A DNA stretch of 64,000 nt from Gnetum montanum. Its lineage: Eukaryota > Streptophyta > Gnetopsida > Gnetales > Gnetaceae. Below the pieces are notes generated by a model. The model had not been told where the DNA came from. It saw only the letters and a program-made list of their open reading frames with translations, and searched no databases. Both the position numbers and the translations under genes were made by a program. Below are positions 1-9,929 of the stretch, piece after piece; the first letter of the stretch is position 1; every line of letters begins with the position of its first letter. The stretch lies in the NCBI GenBank assembly GCA_015680685.1, contig MNCI01007802.1:432066-496065 (forward strand), given 5' to 3'.

Positions 1-162
1 ACCTTAAAAAAAATGCCAATGTATAAACTACCATGTTAATCGATGCTATTAAAAATTGGATAAAAGTAGGTAATCTTCCTAGGAAGAAAACTAATTTTAA
101 CAGTCCCCTAATTTATTTTCAAGTCATAAGGAATAATCCATTTAAGACTCTATTAGACTTAG
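1..162. repeat. Left-edge fragment of LTR-element interior
   Basis: This stretch matches about 7,830-7,995 and 41,818-41,977, which lie inside decayed LTR-element DNA of sub-unit S. At about 163 the match stops and the sequence becomes the alpha block, as at 33,980. The opposite boundary (33,724-33,980) instead carries the first part of alpha, so the junction differs from the one between copies 1 and 2. Confidence 0.8.
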
Positions 163-1045
163 GTTTTCATTTCTCTTATTTGTAGCAAGAGAAGTCTTTG
201 TATTTTTTTTCCTCAACCCTCTTACACACTAGCTTCCAAAGGCCATAACTTCATCCTTGTAGCTCCAATGTTCAAAATTGTTCAATCTTGTTGATTCCAA
301 AGCTCTCAACTTGGTTTTTAGGGGATGCATTATGTGATCTAAGGGAACAAAAATTTAAAATTTTGAGCTACAAGTTCCTAATATGTGGAAGATATTATAA
401 AGGGTAATTACAATGACATAATAATAACGTTAAATTTAATCAAACAAAGTAAGGCTAGAAATATTCAGATAATACTCATAATACATCATATCAACTATTT
501 TAGACCATAATAAGTAAGGGAAATGATAGAAGGTCATAAGTAACTACAAGAGATAACACCTAAGGGGTTCTTGTTTTGAAAATTTTTCAAACTTTGTAAT
601 CGTAATAAGATAAGAAGTTGATCTAACCAAGGATATAAGCAAGGTAAAGAACTATTTAGAATTGATAGGAACACCCTAATAATTTCAAATCTTTGTTGAT
701 TGCAAATGGCCCTAAGGAGAATATTGAAAGAAGAATGTTCAAAACATGGGAGAGAAAGAGTAAGAGGTAGTGGGAAAGATCAAGTATGGGAACAAACCCC
801 ACAAGAAGAACATGTAGAGAAGAAGGCTCAATGATACAACATTCATCAAAAAACTCCTACTACATAGAATTCATCTTAAGAAGAGGCAAAAATTCCACAA
901 GAGCCTAAATAAGGATGGTGCCTCATGCTATCACTAGATTGCTCCAGGCCATCCAAGAAGATTGATCATGTCCATGATCATCATGGAACTGAATTTTGGT
1001 CCCTTTATGGAATTTTCTCCAAACATAGTGAAGACACAACACCAT
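163..1045. repeat. Alpha block of sub-unit S (5' part missing)
   Basis: This matches 21,7xx-22,602 and 33,98x-34,862. It contains no credible ORF. In sub-unit A the same block ends at a polypurine-like tract and an LTR, so alpha is probably the 3' interior of an LTR retrotransposon (inference). Here it stops at about 1,045 and joins a small inverted piece. Confidence 0.75.
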
Positions 1046-1116
1046 AGAATCCTATCGAACATATATAGAATCCATACCCACCTTTCTAGGTGAAGGTGTA
1101 AGAATAAATATTCCAC
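934..1116 (-). other. Chance ORF spanning the alpha/microinversion junction
   Basis: This 60-codon minus-strand ORF is identical in sequence to the one at 34,751-34,933. Its middle reads RWVWILYMFDRIL, which nearly repeats the plus-strand reading RWVWILCMLNRIL at about 16,27x. The similarity arises because 36 bp here are inverted. It is not a gene; it marks the rearrangement. Confidence 0.7.
1046..1081 (-). repeat. 36-bp microinversion at the alpha/Miro-flank junction
   Basis: These 36 bases are the reverse complement, with a few mismatches, of about 16,274-16,312 in the Miro 5' flank. The base after the inversion continues that flank in the normal orientation (CTTTCTAGGTG..., as at 16,360). 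The whole LTR-SINE-Miro block is missing between the two flanks. Confidence 0.8.
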
Positions 1117-1676
1117 ATTTCATAGGAGGTGTAAGAATAAATCTCTCACTTTTCATAGGTATTGGTTAATTAAAGGCCTTGTAATAGTTATCAGTTATGG
1201 TGGTTTAACACTAATTATGGAGCATTAATGCTTCAGTGATGGAGGGAAGAAATAATGCCACTCCATTCGAGGTTATCGTGTCCATAAATATGATTTGTCT
1301 ATGTCATGAAGGCAAAAAATTGAATTAGATGCAAATAAGATCTAATTAAGAATATTATAATATGTAATTGGTTGAATGTAAATCTTCCTTTTTGTTTGTA
1401 GTATCAATTCATTTTTCCAATTAAGAATATTAATTTCAATAAAGAAAAACAACTAAAAAAATCAAATGATATAGAAATAGATTCTATATGCTTAATAGGA
1501 CCAAGAAGACTAATAATCTCTTCCTTAACTTTCTAAAAAAAGCAATTAAAAGATAAATAGCTCTACAAAAAATGGAACTTTAGAATATTCTTTATATTAG
1601 ACATTAGACTCATTATGAAATATCCCCAATCATTTTACACTTAAAGAAACTTAGAGACTTTTGAAAACCTATCCTT
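1082..1676. other. Remnant of the Miro 5' flank, no gene
   Basis: This matches 16,360-16,965, 28,680-29,246, 50,330-50,919 and 62,370-62,929. It carries a twice-repeated motif of about 26 bp (ending AAGAATAAATNNNNCAC) near 1,094-1,160. No coding potential was seen. Confidence 0.6.
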
Positions 1677-2275
1677 TTTGACACAATAGAACCATTGTGT
1701 TGTTGTTTGCCTGATTTTTTTCTACTATGTAGGAGGCTACACTATAGTCTTGAGTGCTCAAGAACCATGTCGGCTACTGTGGTATGCATCAGCATTACTA
1801 TTCTTAGTTTTTTGTTGCATTTTTTATTTTTATGGGATACTATTCTACACTACGCTCTTGGTCTTCATGGGTTGTTGTGTTGTACTATGCTATGGTAATG
1901 AATGTGCAGTGGTTCTAGTGGTGGGTAGGATCTGTGTTACTATGCTATTGTTGTTAGTTGGGTGATGGCACCTAATGCTACTACTGCTACTTGCTAGGTG
2001 GTGGTAGCTGTGGCTGTGTTGGTGGTGATAGTGACTAAGGGTTTCTTCTATGGTTGTTATCGTTGTAGCTACTACAATGCTTACCTTGTCAGTTGGCGCT
2101 ATGGCTAGCGGTGCTATTCCAAGCCATTATCATGTATTTTAGCATTGTAGTGGATGGCTAGATTCAAGTGTTACATGTTGTTCTATGTTGTGGGGGTGGA
2201 TTAGTGGTGTTCACTCAATCCGTGGTAGTTTGTCATCTTGCTGAAGCTACAAGGTTGTTTCATGTTGATTATGAA

Positions 2276-2930
2276 ATGGAAAATTTATCTGATTCTACTT
2301 TTCATTTATTTAAGTTTTCTCTCCATCATGAAAGTTTTTAAAACTTTCCAAAAATACATTTCCTTTTTCCAAATCATATTTTTGATGTAGTTTATAAATA
2401 TTTTGCAATGTGCTTTATTTTTCTTTAGAAAGTGGGATTTCTACTAAGGTCTTTGAGCATTAACATGCAAATCCAAAGCCTCCTTGAACTCTAGGGCATT
2501 CAAGTTTCTCATACCTATTACTACGCTTGGAACTTTATTTTTGTGAAACTATCCAAGAACTCTCAGGTTGAGAAGACTCTCTCTTAAAATGTTTCCAACC
2601 TAGAATGCAACTCTAATTATTTGTGCTAGAGATTTGACTTTAATTTTAATGAACTAACATAAAATACAATTCCCTATTATGTGGAATTGCCAAATATTCT
2701 ACTCATTTTTTCATTTGTAGAGAGGGATATCATGTGTACCCTTGGTCCAATTATTTTTTACCATAACATTTTCATTAATGGGACTCAAATTTTCTACTAT
2801 TGTAGCAAACTTGATATAGCTCTTAGGAAAACCTTGTTAACTCTCATAGTTGGTGGAAAACTCTTCACCTTAAAAATTAATTATTTTTGTCTTCCAAACT
2901 TGTCCAACTACTGGCATTGGGTTGAGCATC
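2276..2930 (+). pseudogene. LINE-S ORF1 (DUF4283-like nucleic-acid-binding protein), broken
   Basis: ORF1 of plant L1 elements encodes an RNA-binding chaperone with a DUF4283 domain and a CCHC zinc knuckle. Here the reading starts at ATG 2,276. It continues through the segment ELPNILLIFSF...RDIM at 2,681-2,730, the equivalent of the family's 'LP-x-LP' stretch, to NYWHWVEH before the N at 2,931. The zinc-knuckle cysteines are replaced by Ser and Trp, leaving only the His and the last Cys. Stops and a frameshift interrupt the frame around 2,340-2,660. The rest of ORF1 is replaced by the inverted filler piece. Confidence 0.7.
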
Positions 2931-2931
2931 N

Positions 2932-3302
2932 GGTGCTTGTACCTTCGAGAGGCCAAACAAAGAGGAAGACTTTGTAGCTACTTTAGAGAAGGTTTCAAAC
3001 GTAAAGGATTTTGATGGTGCATGAGATGATGTGTCTAGGGACCTTATTTTTCAAAACAAGATGGATTGTTTTTTCTTAGCTAAGAAGGGACATACCAAGA
3101 TATGATGCTCAACCCAATGCCAGTAGTTGGACAAGTTTGGAAGACAAAAATAATTAATTTTTAAGGTGAAGAGTTTTCCACCAACTATGAGAGTTAACAA
3201 GGTTTTCCTAAGAGCTATATCAAGTTTGCTACAATAGTAGAAAATTTGAGTCCCATTAATGAAAATGTTATGGTAAAAAATAATTGGACCAAGGGTACAC
3301 AT
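2932..3302 (-). other. Probable assembly error: inverted 371-bp piece between two Ns
   Basis: Single N characters stand at 2,931 and 3,303. The piece between them is the reverse complement of about 36,537-36,905 of copy 2. It re-uses sequence already present upstream at about 2,731-2,930, so the same ORF1 peptide is read on plus at 2,681-2,930 and on minus at 3,051-3,300. The sequence expected here, the equivalent of 36,906-37,290, is missing. This is what a gap filled with a local contig in the wrong orientation would look like. Confidence 0.88.
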
Positions 3303-3303
3303 N

Positions 3304-4380
3304 TAGTAGACCATTTATCTTTTTCAGCCCATTAGTTTTTTCCTCACTTCTCAATTCATTCTATGTCCCACATGAGTGGGAAAGGGGCATCTTCCATTAT
3401 CTTCTTAACCTATTAGAAAGATAAAAACATTCAGGATGGTTATGATTCTAGTTATAGAGTTTCTTGGGCTACCTTCTCTTCCTTGCACGGTCCTTTCAGT
3501 ATCTACTCAATTTATGCCCATGGTGATTCTATAGAACGTGCTCTCCTATGGTAGGAACTACCTAATTCTCTTCCTCTGGTACCTTGGATTTTTTTGAGGA
3601 CATTATAATATGATAGAATTCCCTCAAGATAAGTTTAGGGGTTGTTTATTCAACTACCAAATTTTGCTTTATACCTTCATTCATTACCATTTGCAGCTAG
3701 ATGCTTCCATGCATAGCACTTTTATGGCCTCTAATGAATTAATGGATCGAAACTTCTACCTTACAAGTTACATGTCCCCTTTCACCTTTGTCATGATTCA
3801 TCAAGCATCATTCAATGATGTAACAAGTCTTGGAGAAAATAAGAGTCAGAACAATTCTAGATCCCCCTCTTCTAAGGTATTTGAAGATTACCAACTCTCC
3901 CTAAAATTGAGTAGTTCCTTTGGTCTCTCCTCCACTAAGGTTTACCTATCAACAAACATCTTGAATATCTCAAGATTCATAGTCTCAATTGTCCTCTTTA
4001 TGGTGGTCAAGAGGACTTTGTTCATGTGTTTTGGCTTTGTCCCTTCACACAGCATGTGTGGACATGACATCCAAAATTAGTCCATTGTGCAAGCTATCCC
4101 ATGATGATGTTATATTTGGCCTTATGGCCACCACTTCTAGTAATTTTAAATTTCTGTGGAAAGTCATTAGGACTATGATTTTATATTATATTTGGATGCA
4201 TAGATGTAATGCTATCTTTCAAATGATTGATTATTCTAATAAATGTCATCTAACAATGATGGAGAAATTGCAGATATTCCTCCTCATTCATTTCCAACTC
4301 AAATCTCAAGCATCAAAGTTCAAAATGGATATTCATCAATTGATTCATCTTCTATAGCCTTGGGAAAGACACATGTGCTC
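3304..4380 (+). pseudogene. LINE-S ORF2 remnant: endonuclease start fused to C-terminal zf-RVT part
   Basis: The first part reads like an APE-type endonuclease. It has a serine-rich stretch, then the motif for 'GDFNMIE', seen here in decayed form just before MIEFPQDK at 3,610. After about 3,664 the sequence jumps to the C-terminal region. There, at about 3,990-4,045, a frame reads CPLYGGQEDFVHVFWLCP, a good match to the zinc-binding domain that follows plant LINE reverse transcriptases (zf-RVT), with the second Cys changed to Tyr. The long open stretch 3,610-4,080 is partly out of frame with this and is fortuitous. The palm domain and its catalytic aspartates are gone, so the element cannot move itself. 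Confidence 0.75.
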
Positions 4381-4707
4381 AAGAAAGCCTTTTCATTAGG
4401 AATATCTACATAGAATCATACCTTATTACATTTGAGTGGAGTCACCATATGGGAGTCTCTTTGCCTTTTATCAAGCACTATCTATCTTCTCCAAATTTTT
4501 GCCACTCTCTCTTGTAATACGTTAGCTAGTTGGTGGATGGTAGTTCCCTAGATTAGATTTCTCCCTTTCACAAATGATTATTTATGGGGACTTTTCCTAG
4601 AGTTTCATCCTTAATATTCTAATTTTTTCATATTTTTGTCTACATGACTTAATGTGGTTTATGTATTTAACACTCTTTTACTATTAATAAAACTTCTATT
4701 CGTAGTC

Positions 4708-5767
4708 CGACACCGCTCATATTAGACATCAAAATTTGAAGTCAACTTACAAATGATAATCACTTCATGATTATGTATAAATGACCCTATATCTAGGACA
4801 TGATGCACCATCAAAGAATTACCAAACTTAATAAGTCAAAAAAGAAAGAAAGAATGAACACCTAGTATAAAGGACTTGAATGTCATGTTTTATGTCACAT
4901 CATTTAACTATGAAATGAAACTTCAATTACAAAGTAAATAATCCAAAATTTCAATGAGCACATATTATGATGCAGGGTCAACAACCAATAACTCATATAC
5001 ATCATTAGGAAGAACAAAATCAAATGTACTAGTTACATCAACATTACTAAAAGAAGACATCATAAGTATTTGCTCAGCAACTTGTAAATTTGCATTCTAA
5101 TAATCAATAAAATTTTTTACATCAATAGAAGAAATAGAAATTTTACTATGAATTGAAAACTTTGAAAGTGATTTATAATCCTTCATAAACAAATTATATT
5201 CCCTGAAGAAAAATTGAAGAGAGAAAAAATTAGATCTACTAGAACTAAGCATCTTATTGTTTGAGAAATCACTTGATTTTAAGTTGCACTTTAAACCCAA
5301 GCTTGACAGTAAGTAGACATCATCATAAAAAATATATATGTGAAGAAAAAAATTTTTTAATATTAGGAGTATCTAATCAAATAAACAATGCTATAATTGA
5401 TACATTGAAAAATTGAGTGAATAAAATTAATTATTAGTAGGGATGAAGGTCCCAATCCTAACAAAATTTACATCATTTTTAACATCCATGAACTTAAAAT
5501 AGAAAAATAATTCAAGTAGAGAGTTGTGTCTTAATACCAATATTTGTATCAAAGGAAGAAAGTGGTACCACTTGTGAAAGATCATCACCTCATCACTTAT
5601 TATTGATCTTACATTGCAAATGTTCACTATCAACTATAACCTTCTTGTTGACAATAGTTTTAATCTTCATGTTCATAGTGTTCTTGTTAGAAAAGGATAA
5701 ATTTATCTTATGTGATATCTATCTAAGTTGCTTAATACTTTTTCTACTATCAGTAAAAATATACAAT
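4708..5767. other. Unassigned AT-rich DNA of sub-unit S
   Basis: This is present only in S and S' (38,691-39,754). Minus-strand open stretches at 5,097-5,300 and 5,427-5,633 are moderately conserved between the copies but show no domain I recognise. They could be the remains of a transposon or of a host gene fragment. Confidence 0.4.
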
Positions 5768-5911
5768 GGAGCTTCTATCTTTATCTTAGTAATAAGGCTC
5801 TTAATTTGAAATCTCCAAGTCATGGATTCAATTCTCGTGGGCACTACTAAGTTAAAAATTTCTAATTTGACTATATAACTTCGGGTGTACCTATATTATA
5901 ATTATTTTGAG
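5768..5911 (+). mobile_element. SINE (tRNA-derived), copy in S
   Basis: A Pol III A-box-like TTAGTAATAAGG (about 5,787; TAGCTTAGTAATAAGG in the copy at 39,770) is followed about 37 bp later by a B-box-like GGATTCAATTC (5,824). The 3' part ends GGTGTACCTATATTATAATT. The same tail occurs in five other places in the window, four of them in inverse orientation, with their own A and B boxes. The length of about 145 bp fits a small plant SINE. No homology to a named family is claimed. Confidence 0.6.
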
Positions 5912-6221
5912 GGTCTAACCACTAGGTAGCTACCCCTATCCTATAGCTACCCCCTTCCCCTCCGAAATAAAAATATTAGCAAGATTCATTGTTGAAGTGG
6001 TTAAGTGGTATGTTGATATGATACATAATTAGATTTGCTTCACTATTTATGCTTAAGTTTTAAAAAGGTATCATGTTGGATGCATGTCATAAGATATATA
6101 GAGTTATATGTTTTAGGTTTGGATACCTCTTATTATAGGCATATATGTTTGGGCATTAATGACTTGTGATGTGACAGATGGTTACACCCATTCTATATTC
6201 TTAAAACAAGGCTAAGATAAT
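5912..6221. other. Spacer between SINE and LTR-a
   Basis: This begins with a short C-rich tract containing a repeated GCTACCCCTATCC/GCTACCCCC motif (5,927-5,960). It also contains a tRNA-like TGGTTAAGTGGTATG at about 5,998, without a matching B box. No gene is seen. Confidence 0.4.
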
Positions 6222-7104
6222 TGATGAAGTGTATTTTTTCTAGCTTCAATTTAGAGCCCTGATATCAAATACCTGATATCTCCAACCAAGAAGCAATGTC
6301 AAATATCCAATATCACAGGATGTGTGCTAGCCTATAAATATAATACTTAGACACATAGTTCAAGAAGTCATATTATTCATAGCATAGTAGAGCTCTAGTA
6401 GTTTTTTTCCCTAGAGTTAGAATATTCTCCCAAGTGTCCATTGTAAGAGTCATTGAGTGTACCAATCTTTATTCAAGCACTGTTATACCTGAGCATGATA
6501 ATGTGTGTGGTAATAAAGATGAGCTTTCTAATAAACCTTGTAGCACTTTAGCTAGATTAAATATTTTCTTTATGCATTTAATGTTTTTAGCAATTTTATT
6601 TAATTCTTTTAAGTAATTAAGATAATTAAAAAAGTAAGCTAGCTAGGTTAAATAGTAATTAATTAAGCACATAACTACAACCACTTTGAGCATGTGCATG
6701 ATGCTTGGTAATCCTATTAACGCTTAATGTTTGGTAACCTAGTAGCATTATATGTGTTCAAGATGTGTATGGAAAGTGGGACCAGATGCTTTTTTTAAGA
6801 TTAGTTAGACATTGGTTGGTTAGTTAGGTTAAATTAGTAATTAAATTACTTCATTCCTTTTATCCTTTATTTTAAGCACCCAAAACATAAAACATAAAAA
6901 TAAGAAATATCATATGCCTTGATTACGCTTAACTATTCCTCTACATATCACAAGTGTAAGTTGGAATACAATGAATGACTATTAGGACAAGTTCACTTCC
7001 TAGAGGCTAGTGTACTAGAAGACATCGTGTCTATGGAATTCAACCAGATCACATGTGAATACTTAGTGATTCATATGGTTGAGTGTAGGGGTACTTTCCA
7101 CTCA
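6222..7104 (+). mobile_element. LTR-a, diverged LTR of a Ty3/gypsy-like element
   Basis: It starts TGATGAAGT, aligning with TGATAAAGT of the other LTRs, and ends CTCA four bases before a primer-binding site. A TATA-like CTATAAATATAATACTT lies at about 6,331, in the conserved position. Colinear motifs shared with the other LTRs include TTTGGTAACCTAGTAGCAT (about 6,731) and a GGACCAGATGCT. It is the most diverged LTR of the set. Confidence 0.65.
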
Positions 7105-7108
7105 TCAT

Positions 7109-7126
7109 TGGAACCATTGTCGACGA
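7109..7126 (+). other. Decayed tRNA-Asp-type primer-binding site of LTR-a
   Basis: TGGAACCATTGTCGACGA corresponds to TGGCGCCGTTGCCGGGGA, the complement of the 3' end of plant tRNA-Asp, with several substitutions. It lies four bases past the CTCA end of the LTR. Confidence 0.55.
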
Positions 7127-7260
7127 CTCTTTTTGTTGAAATGTGCACTATCTAGGCATAGTGAAAATCATTAACATTGTTGGAAAAACCCTAAGGTCAA
7201 AATAATCTTAGAAAAATATATAATAATATGAGCACAGTAACATCTTATTTTAATTGCAAA

Positions 7261-7374
7261 ATGTCTTCTTATCATAGGGATGATGATACTAAACCACTAA
7301 TGACTCAAGAATGCAGGGTTGTATATACTCATCTAGATGAGTATGTGCTTGACTTCATATTCATCCTACATTAG
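7261..7374 (+). pseudogene. gag N-terminal remnant behind LTR-a
   Basis: An ATG 135 bp downstream of the PBS opens 37 codons ending YVLDFIFILH-stop. The stretch VVYTHLDEYVLDFIFIL is similar in spacing and residues to ISYAHQDPYYLDFTFIF in the minus-strand fragments at 11,815-12,018 and its relatives. All are therefore taken as the start of the same element's gag protein. Its function is not directly recognisable from these few residues. Confidence 0.5.
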
Positions 7375-8090
7375 GATGAATAATTATGGTGGTGAGATAT
7401 GGAGAGAAACATTGTAATGCCACCAAATCTAATCCTTATGGGTATTAAATTTAGCAACCTGTATCACCAAGTGGTTGTACTATCCACAATCTTACTCATT
7501 ATTAATACCTTTCAGAGTACCATCAACTTTTCACTCTAGAGATAAAATCTCATTAATATGCTCCTCATCCTCATTAGCACTTTCAACATTATGATTCTAA
7601 TCCTTTATCACCTACTTCACCCATGTAAACTAAACTTTCATCTCAACCATAACAACAAAATGTGACACAGGCTATAAACATGCATGTCGATAACAACTTA
7701 AGTGGTCCTACATGTAAGCCCTAGAAGCATCCATTATTTAGGCTTGTCAACCATCCTATACCTATGCAAGACTCATTGACCATGTATTTGACACCTATAC
7801 CTTTCAAAATCACTCATGAGTGACCTTCAAAACAAAATTCCAATGTATAAACTACCATGTTAATCCATGCTATTAAAAATTGGATAAAAGTAGGTAATCT
7901 TCCTAGGAAGAAAACTAATTTTAATAATCCCCTCATTTATTTTCAAATAATTAGGAATAATCCATTTAAGACTCTATTAGAATTAGGTTCTGAATTGAAC
8001 TTGATCTCTTAAAAGATGTACCAAGCCAAGAACCTTCCACCATTAAAGAATTACAAAATCAAGTTGGAGCTAGTAGACTAAGCCATCATT
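7375..8090. other. Decayed LTR-element interior
   Basis: Short blocks with many stops. The part 7,830-7,995 recurs at 1-162. The stretch lies between a gag start and a protease-like fragment, so it is probably what remains of gag after deletions. Confidence 0.45.
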
Positions 8091-8282
8091 ATGTGTTTTG
8101 GATTGGTAGAAAACATTATGAATATCATTAGTGGATGGTCGTATCCTATAAATTTTATTATGATCCATATGGACAACTATAAGGGGGAATTTTTCATCAT
8201 TATGGCAAAAACTTGCTTGAGTACCATCGATGCTAAGCTAGGGATTATAGACTTATCCTTGGATATTTTTGTGGAAAATTAG
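8091..8282 (+). pseudogene. Retropepsin-like fragment of a Ty3/gypsy polyprotein
   Basis: 63 codons read SGWSYPINFIMIHMD followed by FFIIMAKTCLSTIDAKLG. This resembles the C-terminal half of the aspartic protease region of plant Ty3/gypsy (Athila/Tat-type) polyproteins. In that family a W-x-YP-x-x-F-x-x-L segment precedes an ILGRPWLAT-x-DA-x-I segment. The catalytic D-T/S-G triad lies upstream in the family and is not visible here. Downstream the frame is full of stops up to LTR-b. The copy at 42,078-42,269 differs at a few residues. Assignment rests on pattern similarity only. Confidence 0.5.
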
Positions 8283-8953
8283 CATGGGGACATTAAGAAA
8301 AAATTTTTTTCATGTATTATGTATAGTGAAAAAATGTATAACTACATGAAAAAATTCTAGATCATTAGTAAAAGAAGCATCATGACATGTAGTACATGTG
8401 AAGAAGAAATGTACATCTAGAACTGCCTGTATGTAGTAGCCACAAAGTAAGAAGGTCACTAATGGTTGAAAATAGATGAAAGCTATAAATTCAAAATATC
8501 CATAATACTAGAAGAAGCACTTAATAACTCATATGTTAAGAAGATTAATAGGATGGAGGACATGAAACAACCACTCTTTTAAGTATCATAAGTGTAACAA
8601 GATAAAGATATTAACTAGGGAAAGTTAGAAATTCCAAAAGAATTTAAGTTGGAACTAATATAGCTAAAGATATTATCAAAATTACTAAAATATATTTCCC
8701 TTTACAATAGTAAATCAGTAATAATCAATGTATAGATAACAAAGAAAGAGAGGAGGAAGCTACCAAAAGTTGTGAAAAAATGACCCACAATGTTTGCATG
8801 ATCTTATAATAACAAAACTAGAATTGATCCATGTATATACCAACATCACATATACACAGATCCCATAATAAAGACCAAGATCTAACCATAGTGCAAATGA
8901 TCCAAATTTGAATAAGTCCCATACCAACTAGAATAATTATTAAAGAGGTGCAT
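8283..8953. other. Decayed LTR-element interior upstream of LTR-b
   Basis: Purine-rich on the plus strand with stops in all frames. It matches 42,270-42,940. It probably follows the protease region of the same element with the pol gene deleted. A minus-strand open stretch at 8,818-9,105 runs into LTR-b and is taken as chance. Confidence 0.4.
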
Positions 8954-9907
8954 TGATGAAGCATTGGGTGGCTACAGCAACATAGATGTGTCAAGGCAGA
9001 TGCCTCAATGCATTTTTTTACAAGAAATTCAATTTTTAATCCACCAATGATATCATAGTTATGATATTGTATGTAAAATTTCATAAATTTAATATCATAT
9101 CTCATGATACGTTATTATATAAATGATATTTTGGGATGCGTGTTTGCATATAAATACAACACTTGGATGCACAATTTAAAGAAGTTTTAGTCCACCCTTC
9201 GGTAGATTCTTGCAATTTCATTTCATAGTTTTAATGATAGAGTGAATGCCCACAGTGTGGTGTTGAGAAATTTTACAGAATCTTTATTCGAGTGAAGTGT
9301 ACTTTGGAAAAATTCATGTCTAGAAATAAACATCAAGATTGGTTTTCATCATTGTAGCATCCAGTTATATTTACTATTTTACTTACCATAGCTTTTACTA
9401 TTTCATTAATTTAATCATTTACATTTTCAAGTACTTTACTTTCTTGTTCATTAGTAAAGTGGAATGAGTACAACTGGTTTTGAATGTTTAACTATAATCA
9501 TTTGGTAATCCTAGTAGTGTTATTGCTTAGTTCATCTAGTAGCATAATTCTTGGTAACCCGGTAATAGTTACATGAGCCCAAGGCATGTAAGGTAAGCCA
9601 GGACCAGATTCTCATAGCTCTAGGATAGTTTAGATTTATCTTCTTGTTATTAGTTAGATTAAATAGTTAATTTCTCTATTATCATTAAGATTAGTTTACA
9701 ATTGCAACAACATCAATTATCATATGTCCCACTTTGGACTAAACCATATGTGACAAAGCTACCACTAGTCCAAGTGGGAAGATATCCTCCTGTGATCAAT
9801 GCTTAACAATCTTGATGCCATAACTAGTCCCATCCATAGAATTTTACTGGATCATCTATGAATGCTTAAGATTCGTATGGTTGGGCATAGGGGTACCTAC
9901 CACTTTT
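8954..9907 (+). mobile_element. LTR-b
   Basis: It begins TGATGAAGC at the same place relative to the conserved GGTGGCTACA...TCAAGGCAGATGCC stretch as LTR-e does. It has a TATA-like TATAAATACAACACTTGG at about 9,150 and ends just before a PBS at 9,911. It shares colinear blocks with LTR-c and LTR-e over its whole length but is clearly diverged from them. Confidence 0.7.
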
Positions 9908-9910
9908 CAT

Positions 9911-9929
9911 TGGCACCATTGCTAGGGAT
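9911..9929 (+). other. tRNA-Asp-type primer-binding site of LTR-b
   Basis: TGGCACCATTGCTAGGGAT differs from the plant tRNA-Asp complement TGGCGCCGTTGCCGGGGAT almost entirely by G-to-A and C-to-T changes. Confidence 0.7.

Larger units (their letters stand above)
1677..4707 (+). mobile_element. LINE-S: L1-type LINE, internally deleted (RT lost)
   Basis: The order is a G/T-rich presumed 5' UTR (about 1,677-2,275), ORF1 remnant (2,276-2,930), an assembly scramble (2,931-3,303), the start of the ORF2 endonuclease (3,304-3,664), a direct jump to the ORF2 C-terminal part (3,665-4,380), and a presumed 3' UTR ending near AATAAAACTTC at about 4,700. The entire reverse transcriptase is absent. The C-terminal part is not present in LINE-A or LINE-B, which stop earlier. 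There is no poly-A tail or clear target-site duplication. The 5' boundary is inferred only from where the copies share sequence. Confidence 0.8.

Noticed and set aside
934-1116. Perfectly conserved 60-codon minus-strand ORF shared with 34,751-34,933
   Set aside because: Conservation reflects the recent 34-kb duplication. The ORF spans a rearrangement junction and does not exist in the A or B sub-units.
1695-1965. Small conserved ORFs with CRRLHYSL and LHGLLCCTMLW, seen at each LINE 5' end (also 17,005, 29,260, 35,512, 62,947)
   Set aside because: They lie in the G/T-rich presumed LINE 5' UTR, overlap in two frames, and their residues reflect simple base composition. No domain is recognisable.
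2681-3314. A convergent pair of nearly identical ORFs (inverted gene duplication)
   Set aside because: Single Ns bound the inverted part and copy 2 has the region in one orientation. An assembly error explains it better.
5990-6030. A tRNA gene suggested by TGGTTAAGTGGTATG
   Set aside because: There is no matching B box, anticodon stem or acceptor pairing. At most it is a decayed SINE head.
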